From a virus: DNA of 64,000 nucleotides. The position numbers and the translations under genes were made by a program. Positions 1 to 6,801 of this stretch are shown here, piece by piece. The notes beneath the pieces were generated by a model. It was not told where the DNA came from, searched no databases, and saw nothing but the letters and a program-made list of their open reading frames with translations. The stretch covers positions 62,001 to 126,000 of the IMG/VR virus record IMGVR_UViG_3300028920_000022. One strand, given 5' to 3'. Each line of letters begins with the position of its first letter. Position 1 is the stretch's first letter.

Positions 1-1
1 A

Positions 2-70
2 TTGCAACATACTGCGGCGGTAAAAGCGGGCAGGCTGGAATCTATTATTGTTGCATTAGAGCAGCTTTAA
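2..70 (+). CDS. C-terminal end of an upstream gene (partial)
   Basis: An open frame runs in from the left edge and stops at TAA 68-70. It encodes about 22 residues ending in ...SIIVALEQL, which looks like an amphipathic helix. The start lies outside the window, so no function can be given. Confidence 0.6.
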   Translation: MQHTAAVKAGRLESIIVALEQL

Positions 71-295
71 GGCGATAACATAGAGAGACGCCTGGGAGAG
101 ATTCCGTCGGGGAGATCATGTCTTCTCATTGAGGACACAAAAAGTGCGGCAGATTGCTTGACTTACCGTGGAGAGTTTGGTATTGCTAAGTTCAAGTTGT
201 ATCAGGATCTAGCGATGCTGGAGGGTTTCCAGCACGCCAGGCGAACACCGGGGCTTAAAAACCTCCCCTTTCTTCATAAGTTAGTTGATGAATGA
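71..295 (+). pseudogene. Open frame without a standard start, in phase after the preceding stop
   Basis: After TAA 68-70 the same frame stays open for 74 codons to TGA 293-295. It reads like real protein (for example ...EFGIAKFKLYQDLAMLEGF...) but has no ATG or GTG near its beginning. The first usable starts are TTG 158 or ATG 215. It overlaps the next gene start by 8 nt, as real neighbours here do. It could be a 3' gene fragment, a readthrough extension of the preceding gene, or a short gene starting internally. Confidence 0.35.
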
Positions 296-572
296 TCTAA
301 AGCAGAAATTATGGTTACGGCGCCAAGCCATTCTTGCCGAATGTCCCAGGGAGGTTGCTCGGGAACAGAATACGGAGGAAATGGTTGCGTTGGACCGTGA
401 AGCAATTTCACACTGCGTGGATGATCGTATTGCTCGCGGGTGGGCGCCGGAGGATGTTTTGGCTTATGCTATCAATCTGGAGCATGTAAACCCTGTACTT
501 GAGGAAGACGTGGCACTCAAGAGAATGGCAGAAGTTTCTAAAAAGTATCCTCCGATTAAGAAGAGGGGTTGA
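288..572 (+). CDS. Hypothetical protein, 94 aa
   Basis: Unrecognised, mostly helical and charged, with a basic C-terminus (PPIKKRG). ATG 288 is preferred over the in-frame TTG 285. Its TGA stop (570-572) is embedded in the -35 box of the next promoter, an arrangement repeated through this region. Confidence 0.75.
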   Translation: MNDLKQKLWLRRQAILAECPREVAREQNTEEMVALDREAISHCVDDRIARGWAPEDVLAYAINLEHVNPVLEEDVALKRMAEVSKKYPPIKKRG

Positions 573-597
573 CTTTCATATTAAGGCTTGATATAAG
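569..597 (+). promoter_or_regulatory. Promoter for the 608 gene
   Basis: TTGACT 569-574, 17-bp spacer, TATAAG 592-597. The -35 box contains the upstream TGA stop. The start codon is 10 nt downstream of the -10 box, leaving only a few nucleotides of leader. Confidence 0.8.
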
Positions 598-607
598 GAA
601 ATTAGAT

Positions 608-1075
608 ATGTACTACAAACCAATCAACCGTAAATCTAGCGCCATTAGTGCATTGCTGGACGAATCCCCGGTATATCAAAAGCAAGGGGAGGTCAATGCT
701 CGTCCTGCGAATACTGGAGAGGCAATCACTACTGAACTAAAGAGTGGTACTACGGAAACTACCAATACTGCAAAGCCCGGAGATTGGATCGTCACTAATC
801 CGAGTGGAGAGCAGTACATTATTTCCGGGGAAAAGTTTTTCAATCGTTACCAACCGACCAGTAAAACTGGAGTTTACGCTGCCAAGGGGTTCTGCCGAGC
901 AGTTCAGAATCCTTTTGGGGAACCGATTCAGATCATGGCATCTTGGGGTGAGGTGCAGGTAGGTGACGAACACTGTTTTATTGCGGACGTTTGCAACGCA
1001 GCCGGGGTAAGAGACGGAGAGCCGTACCTTATTGATGCTGATGCTTTTAGAGATACGTATCAAAAAGCGCATTGA
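608..1075 (+). CDS. PGDYG-like domain protein, 155 aa
   Basis: Residues ~57-155 contain KPGDWIVTNPSGEQY, then GEKFFNRYQP, then an IMASWGE segment and an EPYLIDADAFRDTY end. This resembles the small PGDYG family found in bacteria and phages, whose function is unknown. Residues 1-56 are Thr/Ser/Asn-rich and probably disordered. ATG 608 is chosen because it lies just after a strong promoter; there is no Shine-Dalgarno site. The family call is from memory of motif similarity. Confidence 0.75.
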   Translation: MYYKPINRKSSAISALLDESPVYQKQGEVNARPANTGEAITTELKSGTTETTNTAKPGDWIVTNPSGEQYIISGEKFFNRYQPTSKTGVYAAKGFCRAVQNPFGEPIQIMASWGEVQVGDEHCFIADVCNAAGVRDGEPYLIDADAFRDTYQKAH

Positions 1076-1100
1076 CAATTAGACTTTAATCGGCTATAAT
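1072..1100 (+). promoter_or_regulatory. Perfect-consensus promoter, predicted leaderless
   Basis: TTGACA 1072-1077, exactly 17 bp, TATAAT 1095-1100, then 6 nt to ATG 1107. The predicted transcription start falls on or next to the A of the ATG. The upstream stop TGA 1073-1075 is inside the -35 box. Confidence 0.9.
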
Positions 1101-1106
1101 TGCTTT

Positions 1107-1541
1107 ATGGAAATCGCAGAAAGTGATAAACCGCTATTCGATGCTTTACCTAAGCTAGTACAGCGAACACAGGAGCTATTGAAGGCAGCCGGGCTTACCT
1201 GTAAGATTAGTGTCAATGATGATGCCTGGTCGGATCCTTCGATTGAACTGGATACTACTGGTATTGGTGTTTGTATTTCGTGGGATTCCGATAAGGTTAC
1301 ATATGGCGCTTTTACTACGGTTTACAATCCGGGAGTGATGTACTACCCAGATGGTAGTGGGGAACCGCCGAGCGAGGATTACAGCGAACTGGGGAAAGCC
1401 AGCACGAATCCTAACGGTCCTCTCACTGAGGCAATCAAGGCATTGATTGAGTTTCGGCTTAATGATCTGTTTGAGCACGAAGCGGACGAAGAGGAAGCCA
1501 AGTATTGGGCGGAAATGGAAAGAGTGGATTTTAATCCTTGA
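1107..1541 (+). CDS. Hypothetical acidic protein, 144 aa (leaderless)
   Basis: Unrecognised. Helical N-terminus (LPKLVQRTQELLKAAG), a central beta-rich part with several Trp/Tyr and Gly, and an acidic C-terminal helix (FEHEADEEEAKYWAEME). The full-consensus promoter places the transcription start at the ATG. The stop is embedded in the next -35 box. Confidence 0.8.
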   Translation: MEIAESDKPLFDALPKLVQRTQELLKAAGLTCKISVNDDAWSDPSIELDTTGIGVCISWDSDKVTYGAFTTVYNPGVMYYPDGSGEPPSEDYSELGKASTNPNGPLTEAIKALIEFRLNDLFEHEADEEEAKYWAEMERVDFNP

Positions 1542-1567
1542 CAATAGTCCTTATTCCGATCTATAAG
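1538..1567 (+). promoter_or_regulatory. Promoter, predicted leaderless
   Basis: TTGACA 1538-1543, 18 bp, TATAAG 1562-1567, 7 nt to ATG 1575. The upstream stop TGA 1539-1541 is inside the -35 box. Confidence 0.85.
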
Positions 1568-1574
1568 GTTGGTC

Positions 1575-1814
1575 ATGACAATTATTCTAGCAAATGGTCC
1601 CAAGGTTCCGGCACACGGCACAACGGCAGCGTGGCGGAGTGTATTGGTTCAAGAGCCTACTGAGCTGGTGGTTTATGCCGAGTATTTCAATGATACTGGA
1701 TCATACTACAGTCACGGGGTGTACTTCGACAGTGCACAATGGAAGGAAGCAAAGCGGCACTTTACGCAAGCGGTATGTCGGGACCTGAGACGAATTGATG
1801 AGATTAGGGGTTGA
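1575..1814 (+). CDS. Hypothetical protein, 79 aa (leaderless)
   Basis: Unrecognised. Predicted beta-rich core (AAWRSVLVQEPTELVVYAEYF) followed by a basic helix. ATG 1575 is preferred over the in-frame TTG 1569 because of the -10 spacing. Confidence 0.75.
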   Translation: MTIILANGPKVPAHGTTAAWRSVLVQEPTELVVYAEYFNDTGSYYSHGVYFDSAQWKEAKRHFTQAVCRDLRRIDEIRG

Positions 1815-1839
1815 CAAAAGGTTTAGATAGGGGTAGTAT
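1811..1839 (+). promoter_or_regulatory. Promoter with a ~50-nt leader for the 1899 gene
   Basis: TTGACA 1811-1816, 17 bp, TAGTAT 1834-1839. Unlike its neighbours it is followed by a leader with a Shine-Dalgarno-like AGGAG before ATG 1899. The upstream TGA stop lies in the -35 box. Confidence 0.8.
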
Positions 1840-1898
1840 TCTCAACATCAAGTGACGGAAGTCACAGAAAGACACAACAAACAGGAGATTATCGAATT

Positions 1899-2318
1899 AT
1901 GGCACAGGTGAAGATTTTCAATCAGAGTTTCGTGAAGTTGGCTCGTTCGCGAGCTGAGCAGCTGATCGACGGTGGTGAGCGTGGCAGTGTGACTCGTCCG
2001 GCGTTGGCGGATGCGATTGCATCCGAGACGGATCAGGATGTGGCGACGGTTCGCGGGGCAATTGACGCTTGTTTGGCGGGCGGGTTGCTCAAGGGTCTGA
2101 CGACCCGACGTGGACGGAAGGGTGGCATTGTCCGCGAGGTTTCGGAGGCTGATGTTCCCGAGGCACCGGCTGCCAAGGCTGCTCCCGAGGCTGAGGAAAG
2201 CTGTGCGGATGCCATCGAGGCAGCGGCACAGGAGAACGAGGTTGACGAGCGTCCGGCGGAGGGTTGTCCTGCGGAGCAGGCTCCCGAGGCAGCTGCCGAG
2301 ACCGAAGCGACCGAGTAA
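1899..2318 (+). CDS. Winged-helix-like protein of the GR-x-GG-I family, 139 aa
   Basis: Residues ~1-85 look like a winged-helix fold ending in a basic wing with GRKGGI. The same layout recurs in the genes at 14702, 32665, 37075 and, less clearly, 53210. Residues ~86-139 form an Ala/Glu-rich acidic tail. Codon use is far richer in GC than in neighbouring genes, and the gene has its own leadered promoter and a strong hairpin behind it, which suggests high expression. A small abundant DNA-binding protein is likely; this is inference. Confidence 0.8.
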   Translation: MAQVKIFNQSFVKLARSRAEQLIDGGERGSVTRPALADAIASETDQDVATVRGAIDACLAGGLLKGLTTRRGRKGGIVREVSEADVPEAPAAKAAPEAEESCADAIEAAAQENEVDERPAEGCPAEQAPEAAAETEATE

Positions 2319-2324
2319 GGGCTG

Positions 2325-2357
2325 ATCCGCCCGGGTGGTTTTTCCACCCGGGCGGAT
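2325..2357 (+). terminator. Very stable hairpin after the 1899 gene
   Basis: A perfect 14-bp stem, 2325-2338 paired with 2344-2357, closes a five-T loop. No clear T-run follows, so it may be a terminator, a 3'-protecting hairpin, or a processing site ahead of the tRNA. Confidence 0.7.
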
Positions 2358-2360
2358 TCA

Positions 2361-2447
2361 GGGCAGGTATGCAAGGGGTTGAAGCAGCTAGACTGTAAAT
2401 CTAGTGCCTATGTGCTAACATCGTAGGTTCGAATCCTACCCTGCCCA
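2361..2447 (+). tRNA. tRNA-Tyr (anticodon GTA)
   Basis: Acceptor GGGCAGG (2361-2367) pairs with CCTGCCC (2440-2446), discriminator A2447. Anticodon stem CTAGA/TCTAG with loop CTGTAAA gives GTA at 2395-2397. A long variable arm and a TTCGAAT T-loop fit bacterial tRNA-Tyr. A full CCA is not encoded (CAG follows). Confidence 0.95.
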
Positions 2448-2493
2448 CAGGTTCCAAAAGAGGATTATTTTCAACTTTCTACGGTATAGTAAC

Positions 2494-2775
2494 ATGGCAA
2501 TGACAGAAGAGAATCGATATTACATCGATCCAAAGACATTGAGCCCATTGCAGGTTCATGCAATTCAGATTTTAGCGAAGTACGGCAAACCGGCACCTAT
2601 CACATCTGGAGTGGTGCATTGTGGCAAAGCATGTTTTCGGTTGCAAACAGCAATGGAGCTGACGGAACTCGGGATCATGTATAAGACCACCACCTATCTA
2701 GGGGAAAGCTACACACTCAGCAAGGTGGGGATTGCTATTGCGTACAAGGTGGAGAAGTGGAAGGTGGGATATTGA
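2494..2775 (+). CDS. Small winged-helix-like protein, 93 aa
   Basis: Helix-turn-helix-like layout (SPLQVHAIQILAKYG ... LQTAMELTELGIM ... wing). No family recognised. A TATAGT lies 3 nt before ATG 2494 (9 nt before ATG 2500), but no -35 box fits it. The 3' end overlaps the next gene. Confidence 0.7.
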   Translation: MAMTEENRYYIDPKTLSPLQVHAIQILAKYGKPAPITSGVVHCGKACFRLQTAMELTELGIMYKTTTYLGESYTLSKVGIAIAYKVEKWKVGY

Positions 2776-3017
2776 AAGTTTGGACTGACTATCCGTTGGA
2801 GGGGTTAGACGAACCGTATAGCGAAGCACCGATTCGTGAAGTCGAAGTACAGGGGTGGGACGGTAACAAGTACGCCAAAGTAAAGTTTAACAGACACACA
2901 TACACGTTCAAAGTTGGTTATTTATACACACGACCATTCAGGCTAACGTTTGACGCAGAAGAAATTCCCAACATTGATGTGAGGCAACTTCGGGTAATAG
3001 ATATTTACAAAGAATAA
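2757..3017 (+). CDS. Hypothetical protein, 86 aa
   Basis: Unrecognised, beta-rich with aromatic residues (YAKVKFNRHTYTFKVGYLY) and the C-terminus RVIDIYKE. Start GTG 2757 is possible; TTG 2772, which overlaps the preceding TGA and follows GGTGGGA, is an alternative. The end of its coding sequence is part of a 26-bp direct repeat with 3512-3537. Confidence 0.7.
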   Translation: MEGGILKVWTDYPLEGLDEPYSEAPIREVEVQGWDGNKYAKVKFNRHTYTFKVGYLYTRPFRLTFDAEEIPNIDVRQLRVIDIYKE

Positions 3018-3025
3018 ACAATGAG
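3000..3025 (+). repeat. 26-bp direct repeat, copy 1
   Basis: Covers the last codons of the 2757 gene (DIYKE-stop), the spacer and the next ATG. It matches 3512-3537 at 25 of 26 positions. Confidence 0.85.
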
Positions 3026-3455
3026 AAAAGCCTACTCATATATCTGCACGCACTGTGGATGTCCCGATACCAGAGACGAGCCCGACTACTGCGATCCTTG
3101 TCCCAGGTGCAACAGTCGCATGGAATGTGTCGGCGTTGACCATGCGGCTATGGATCGTGAGCTGGACGCGCAATTTATACGCCACCGAGACCGGGTTTAT
3201 CAGCTGTCCAAGATCGATGGGCTGAGCGACGAAGCCGCCAGGATGGTTTCACTGAGTGCCATTGGCGAGAACGGAATGTTCTGGGTCTCGGGCACAGATC
3301 GGGACATTCTGTGCAGAGGCATTACAGAATGCAAATATTGCAAAAAGCCGTTGCCCGAGAAAGTGTTTTACGACCGCGCACCCTTCTGTAGTGAGGAGTG
3401 TGCCACCGAAGACATAGACGCCTACGCCGATTTCCTGCTCGAACACCAGGGGTAA
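3021..3455 (+). CDS. Two-zinc-finger protein, 144 aa
   Basis: The N-terminal ribbon has CTHC (C9, C12) and a later CPRC. A second treble-clef-like site near the C-terminus has CKYC ... FCSEEC. The middle is helical. The gene is richer in GC than its neighbours. Likely a nucleic-acid- or protein-binding accessory factor; no family recognised. Confidence 0.75.
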   Translation: MRKAYSYICTHCGCPDTRDEPDYCDPCPRCNSRMECVGVDHAAMDRELDAQFIRHRDRVYQLSKIDGLSDEAARMVSLSAIGENGMFWVSGTDRDILCRGITECKYCKKPLPEKVFYDRAPFCSEECATEDIDAYADFLLEHQG

Positions 3456-3511
3456 GAAACCTGCTCCACACGTAGGAGAACCTGGAAGCTGGGGCAGATT
3501 TCGATTTTATG

Positions 3512-3537
3512 GATATTTACAAGGAATAAACAATGAG
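3512..3537 (+). repeat. 26-bp direct repeat, copy 2, next to a degenerate gene remnant
   Basis: Second copy of 3000-3025; it still reads DIYKE-stop then ATG although no gene ends here. The preceding stretch 3456-3478 resembles 3737-3760 inside the next gene (the ETCPTCG codons). The 3456-3532 gap therefore looks like debris from a local duplication. Confidence 0.75.
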
Positions 3538-3844
3538 TTTCGAGGGATACGTACAGCGGTTGTGTAAAAACGGACATTACTCCAGTGGCGATGTTTGGAC
3601 ACATCGAGCCGGAGCACGATGCCTGGAGCGGAGATGTCGGGCTAGTATTGTCTGGACGAATCTGGTTGACGAGACCAACGGTGCTCCGCAAGGCAAGATT
3701 GATATGGAGCAATTTTTAGTAACTCCGGTAAAGAGTGAAACCTGCCCCACGTGTGGGCACACGCAACAATCTGAGCCCGCTATCTATCGAATTCCCACAC
3801 CAGAAGAGACAGAAAAAGCCAGGCAATACTTTGATGAGGATTAA
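3533..3844 (+). CDS. Zinc-ribbon protein, 103 aa
   Basis: An N-terminal CKNGH and a RCLERRC segment plus a later CPTCG provide likely metal ligands. The tail YRIPTPEETEKARQYFDED is helical and acidic. The layout (GY..LCKNGH ... CPTCG ... YRIPTPEE) is typical of small phage zinc-ribbon proteins of unknown role. Confidence 0.75.
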   Translation: MSFEGYVQRLCKNGHYSSGDVWTHRAGARCLERRCRASIVWTNLVDETNGAPQGKIDMEQFLVTPVKSETCPTCGHTQQSEPAIYRIPTPEETEKARQYFDED

Positions 3845-3856
3845 TATACAAAAAGC

Positions 3857-3885
3857 TTGACCTTGATTCTAAAGAGTGATATAAG
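3857..3885 (+). promoter_or_regulatory. Promoter, predicted near-leaderless
   Basis: TTGACC 3857-3862, 17 bp, TATAAG 3880-3885, 8 nt to ATG 3894. Confidence 0.8.
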
Positions 3886-3893
3886 GGAACACA

Positions 3894-4415
3894 ATGAAAA
3901 ACGCACAAGAGCGAGCTTTTAGGTTACTGCTATATTATGCCTCAAAGGATAATAATACTGCCGAGGTGACGGTACACCAAGACGGGTCTATTGTTTTCGG
4001 TAACAATACCTGGATTGCTCCAGAGGGTGTGGAGGCAGAACTGAAAACACTACCAGAAGCGCCAATCTCGGATTCGCAGGTAGCAAAGCGGGTAGGGGAG
4101 CTAGTATTGCACGCCGGGTTGTACGACTCTACAGTATACGATTCTGCAGTAATAGCGAAGCGAATCTGTGGCAAAGGAAGTCCTCTTGTCGGGCTAGTGG
4201 ATATAATGCTGTGTAATGCGAAAAGCCGAAAGTGGGCGGAGGGGGTTATGGCGCCTTCGGTCAAGGAGCAACTGGACGAATGTGTTCGGGAGCTTCAGGA
4301 TTTCACGGAGAATGCTGAGTATCCGATACGGAATAATCTTAATCTTCGCAAACTTAACAAATTAGTATCACTAATTCAATCTGGCAAAGTTGGGGTGTTG
4401 CCGGAAAATGATTGA
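3894..4415 (+). CDS. Hypothetical protein, 173 aa (leaderless)
   Basis: Unrecognised. A beta-hairpin region (AEVTVHQDGSIVFGNNTWIA) is followed by a mainly helical body with scattered Cys. The stop TGA (4413-4415) sits in a TTGACA, but there is no -10 box at the right distance here, as if the spacer were deleted. Confidence 0.75.
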   Translation: MKNAQERAFRLLLYYASKDNNTAEVTVHQDGSIVFGNNTWIAPEGVEAELKTLPEAPISDSQVAKRVGELVLHAGLYDSTVYDSAVIAKRICGKGSPLVGLVDIMLCNAKSRKWAEGVMAPSVKEQLDECVRELQDFTENAEYPIRNNLNLRKLNKLVSLIQSGKVGVLPEND

Positions 4416-4431
4416 CAACCAGGGATAAAAG

Positions 4432-4713
4432 ATGACAAAAAATACTGCTCTAGCTCTTATTGTTCAAAAGGTAACTGACCTTCAGGGGTGCAAGGTATCT
4501 GAACTAATTGCCGCATTAGCGGACGATGAAACCAGCAGGGAAGTGGTTATCAATTTTGATATTCCCGAATTAATTGAGTTTCTTGTCCAAAACAAAATGG
4601 TAGTCGAAGTGGCTTATGTTCTGCCCAATATGGGCTATCGTATTAAATCATTTTTGCTACCCACACAATGTAAAGCACATATTTACGGGGATTATGGCGG
4701 ACTAGATGGTTGA
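4432..4713 (+). CDS. Small winged-helix-like protein, 93 aa
   Basis: Helices LALIVQKVTDLQG, VSELIAALAD and IPELIEFLVQNKMV followed by a beta wing suggest a winged-helix fold. It lacks the GGI signature. Upstream TTGACA is followed by ATAAAA only about 8 bp later, so the promoter looks degenerate; the gene may rely on readthrough. Confidence 0.7.
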   Translation: MTKNTALALIVQKVTDLQGCKVSELIAALADDETSREVVINFDIPELIEFLVQNKMVVEVAYVLPNMGYRIKSFLLPTQCKAHIYGDYGGLDG

Positions 4714-4738
4714 CAATCTAGTGTATTAGAGGTATAAA
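4710..4738 (+). promoter_or_regulatory. Promoter, predicted leaderless
   Basis: TTGACA 4710-4715, 17 bp, TATAAA 4733-4738, 6 nt to ATG 4745. Upstream stop TGA 4711-4713 is inside the -35 box. Confidence 0.9.
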
Positions 4739-4744
4739 CGGACT

Positions 4745-5521
4745 ATGAGACAAGGACATGACAACGGGCTAATTACCACCAAAGGCAAGAAGGGCAAGAA
4801 ATCTCCGAAGCTTTTGGGAATCAACCTCGGAGCCGACTTTTGTGCTGAGCACGAGTGGGGAATTAAGGACATTAAGAATGCCTTGGGGCTGGATTCTTCC
4901 AAGGTGGGAGTGGAAGCACGAAGGGTTAGGAATATTCCCACAGAAGGGCACGAACGGCTAGAGTGGGTTCAGACCAAGGAATTTTTCGGTTTTTGCCTGA
5001 TGACGAATTGTTATTCTGGTCACATCAACACGGACTATCTATTACGAAGCGTTCGTTTTTACAACAGTTCGTTGTGGACTGCGTGGGATCAAGGTTCATT
5101 CGGAGTTTTTTCCAACGATCCAGCTATCATTGAACAATTGCAGGAGATTTACGATAATCTTCGAAATAAGAATGCGGTAGTTTGGTTGGGTGGCGGCGGA
5201 GTATTTCAGAATGCTGGGTTGTGCATTGGCATTACTGACCGGCTACCTCCGGACGTAGCGAAGCAATGGAAGGAAGCCGATGAGGATCGGAATGCTGCAC
5301 AGAAGTACATGGAGAAGTCAGGAATTGAAAAGATTCTCCGGGATGCTGGGAAAGAATATTTTGCTTTGAGTCCTCGAAAGATGAGTGACGGTTCTTTCAA
5401 GTTCTGGTTGAACCCGGATAATCAAAGGGACTACGATAGCAATTGGTTTACTTTGGAGGAGCTGAAGTTGTGGGCTCAGGACAAGGGTCCGGTTATTCTC
5501 AAGAAAAAGAGGCGATATTAA
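4745..5521 (+). CDS. Hypothetical protein, 258 aa (leaderless)
   Basis: Unrecognised but well formed. Basic N-terminus (TTKGKKGKKSPK), a central part with aromatic residues and a GGGG turn (VVWLGGGGVFQNAGLCIGI), a charged helix, and a basic C-terminus (KKKRRY). Both basic ends could contact nucleic acid; this is inference. Confidence 0.8.
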   Translation: MRQGHDNGLITTKGKKGKKSPKLLGINLGADFCAEHEWGIKDIKNALGLDSSKVGVEARRVRNIPTEGHERLEWVQTKEFFGFCLMTNCYSGHINTDYLLRSVRFYNSSLWTAWDQGSFGVFSNDPAIIEQLQEIYDNLRNKNAVVWLGGGGVFQNAGLCIGITDRLPPDVAKQWKEADEDRNAAQKYMEKSGIEKILRDAGKEYFALSPRKMSDGSFKFWLNPDNQRDYDSNWFTLEELKLWAQDKGPVILKKKRRY

Positions 5522-5522
5522 A

Positions 5523-5762
5523 ATGCGAAATACAATTATTCTATTAATCAACGTATTGGCGGTGGTGGTATTGATTGCAATTAATGTTGCTCGGGCTCAG
5601 CCGCTCCCGCCGGTACCGGGGCAAGTATTATGTGGTACAGTGCCAGCCAAGGCAACCTCGTTCGTTGCCACCCAAGGTGGTGTATGGGCGTGTAGGAACG
5701 TCAGGGGGACGCCTATGTGTGTAGAGCTACAGCCCTGCAGTGATCTGAAGGGACCACAATAA
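5523..5762 (+). CDS. Small secreted or membrane-anchored Cys protein, 79 aa
   Basis: Residues 5-22 are hydrophobic (IILLINVLAVVVLIAI), followed by VARA-QP, a plausible signal-peptidase I site. The mature part is Pro-rich with four Cys that could form two disulphides. It likely acts in the periplasm or at the cell surface. Confidence 0.75.
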   Translation: MRNTIILLINVLAVVVLIAINVARAQPLPPVPGQVLCGTVPAKATSFVATQGGVWACRNVRGTPMCVELQPCSDLKGPQ

Positions 5763-5766
5763 ACCA

Positions 5767-6126
5767 ATGGCTGACTGGTACAAGTTTAATCTAGTTTTTA
5801 TCGAACCTCCAGTTGAGGGCAATCTTGCTGCGGCTAACAAAGCTTTGCAGGACGAAGATTATGATGCTCCTGTAATTTCCGCGGAAGGGTGTACGGAAGC
5901 GTTGTGGCGGAGCCCACAGCTAAGCGAAGGGAAGTTGATTAAACTATTTAACAGTTACGGATTGGAGTGTAAATTTCAACTGCACTGGAATTATGAGGAG
6001 GATCGTTTTCCTGGTTGTCATGACTGGGTGTATGTATCTGATTTTGTAGAGGTAAAGGAAAAGATTCTCAAATTGTCAGAAAAAGAGCGAGCGAGTTTGC
6101 GGTGGTGGATTGAAGGAAACTGTTGA
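5767..6126 (+). CDS. Hypothetical protein, 119 aa
   Basis: Unrecognised. Alternating strands and helices resembling a small alpha/beta domain (LVFIEPPVEGN ... VKEKILKLSEKERASLRWW). Its TGA stop is inside the -35 box of the next promoter. Confidence 0.75.
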   Translation: MADWYKFNLVFIEPPVEGNLAAANKALQDEDYDAPVISAEGCTEALWRSPQLSEGKLIKLFNSYGLECKFQLHWNYEEDRFPGCHDWVYVSDFVEVKEKILKLSEKERASLRWWIEGNC

Positions 6127-6151
6127 CAGCCGGAATAATTGGCGGTATAAA
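6123..6151 (+). promoter_or_regulatory. Promoter, predicted leaderless
   Basis: TTGACA 6123-6128, 17 bp, TATAAA 6146-6151, 6 nt to ATG 6158. Upstream stop TGA 6124-6126 is inside the -35 box. Confidence 0.9.
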
Positions 6152-6157
6152 GGAACC

Positions 6158-6391
6158 ATGAAAAACGAAATTGGTTTTGTAGTCAACGGCAGCGTGTATA
6201 TCACCGAAGTGCAAGTTTTGCAGAGGGATGCTACGGACCTTGTGTTCCTGCAAACTGATTTGCCAAACAACATTGTGGGTGGTGGTCCTAATGTCACGAT
6301 GAAGTTTGAGTTGAGGCAGAATACCGCCTGTGAATGGTTGAAAGAAAACCTGGGAATTGCGCCGGATCGGGTGATTGATAGTGGAAGCTAA
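6158..6391 (+). CDS. Hypothetical protein, 77 aa (leaderless)
   Basis: Unrecognised beta-rich protein (IGFVVNGSVYITEVQVLQR ... VTMKFELRQ). ATG 6158 is fixed by the promoter spacing; a longer in-frame reading would start upstream of the -10 box. Confidence 0.75.
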   Translation: MKNEIGFVVNGSVYITEVQVLQRDATDLVFLQTDLPNNIVGGGPNVTMKFELRQNTACEWLKENLGIAPDRVIDSGS

Positions 6392-6432
6392 TCGGGGGGG
6401 GCGACACCCCAGGTTATCTCATAAGGAGAGCT

Positions 6433-6771
6433 ATGACACAGAGAAAGAAGGCTGCGAAGAAGGCAGCGAAGAAGTCCAATGACCGAACCAAGGTCGTTCA
6501 GATCACTCTAGCCAGGTTGGTTCGGCAGTGCGCGTCGGTCAACGTCCGGGTGCCAACTGGTCTGGATGAAAACCAGTTGAACGAGATTGCTCGTGCCCTT
6601 TACGAGCAGGCTGAGGACGATTGCATCGTGGATTGGGAACCGGACCACTTGTGGGGTTGCGACGAGGGCACCCATGATGTAGGAACCGCTGCTCGCGGGT
6701 CCAAGCCTCACTACACGGTCTATGACGACGGTGAGGTAACGGTGGTAGCTGGCGATTTTCGTAAGCGGTAG
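6433..6771 (+). CDS. Basic-N-terminus protein, 112 aa, GC-rich
   Basis: Starts with a Lys/Ala-rich stretch (RKKAAKKAAKKS), a typical nucleic-acid-binding extension, then a compact acidic domain (LDENQLNEIARALYEQAEDD). It has a good Shine-Dalgarno site (AAGGAG) and GC-rich codon use, suggesting strong translation. Function unknown. Confidence 0.75.
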   Translation: MTQRKKAAKKAAKKSNDRTKVVQITLARLVRQCASVNVRVPTGLDENQLNEIARALYEQAEDDCIVDWEPDHLWGCDEGTHDVGTAARGSKPHYTVYDDGEVTVVAGDFRKR

Positions 6772-6801
6772 TCCTGCTTGTGTTTGGTTGGAAGTTTGAC
6801 A

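Noticed and set aside
2485-2493. Leaderless promoter for the 2494 gene
   Set aside because: TATAGT is present but only 3 nt from the ATG and has no -35 box at 16-18 bp.
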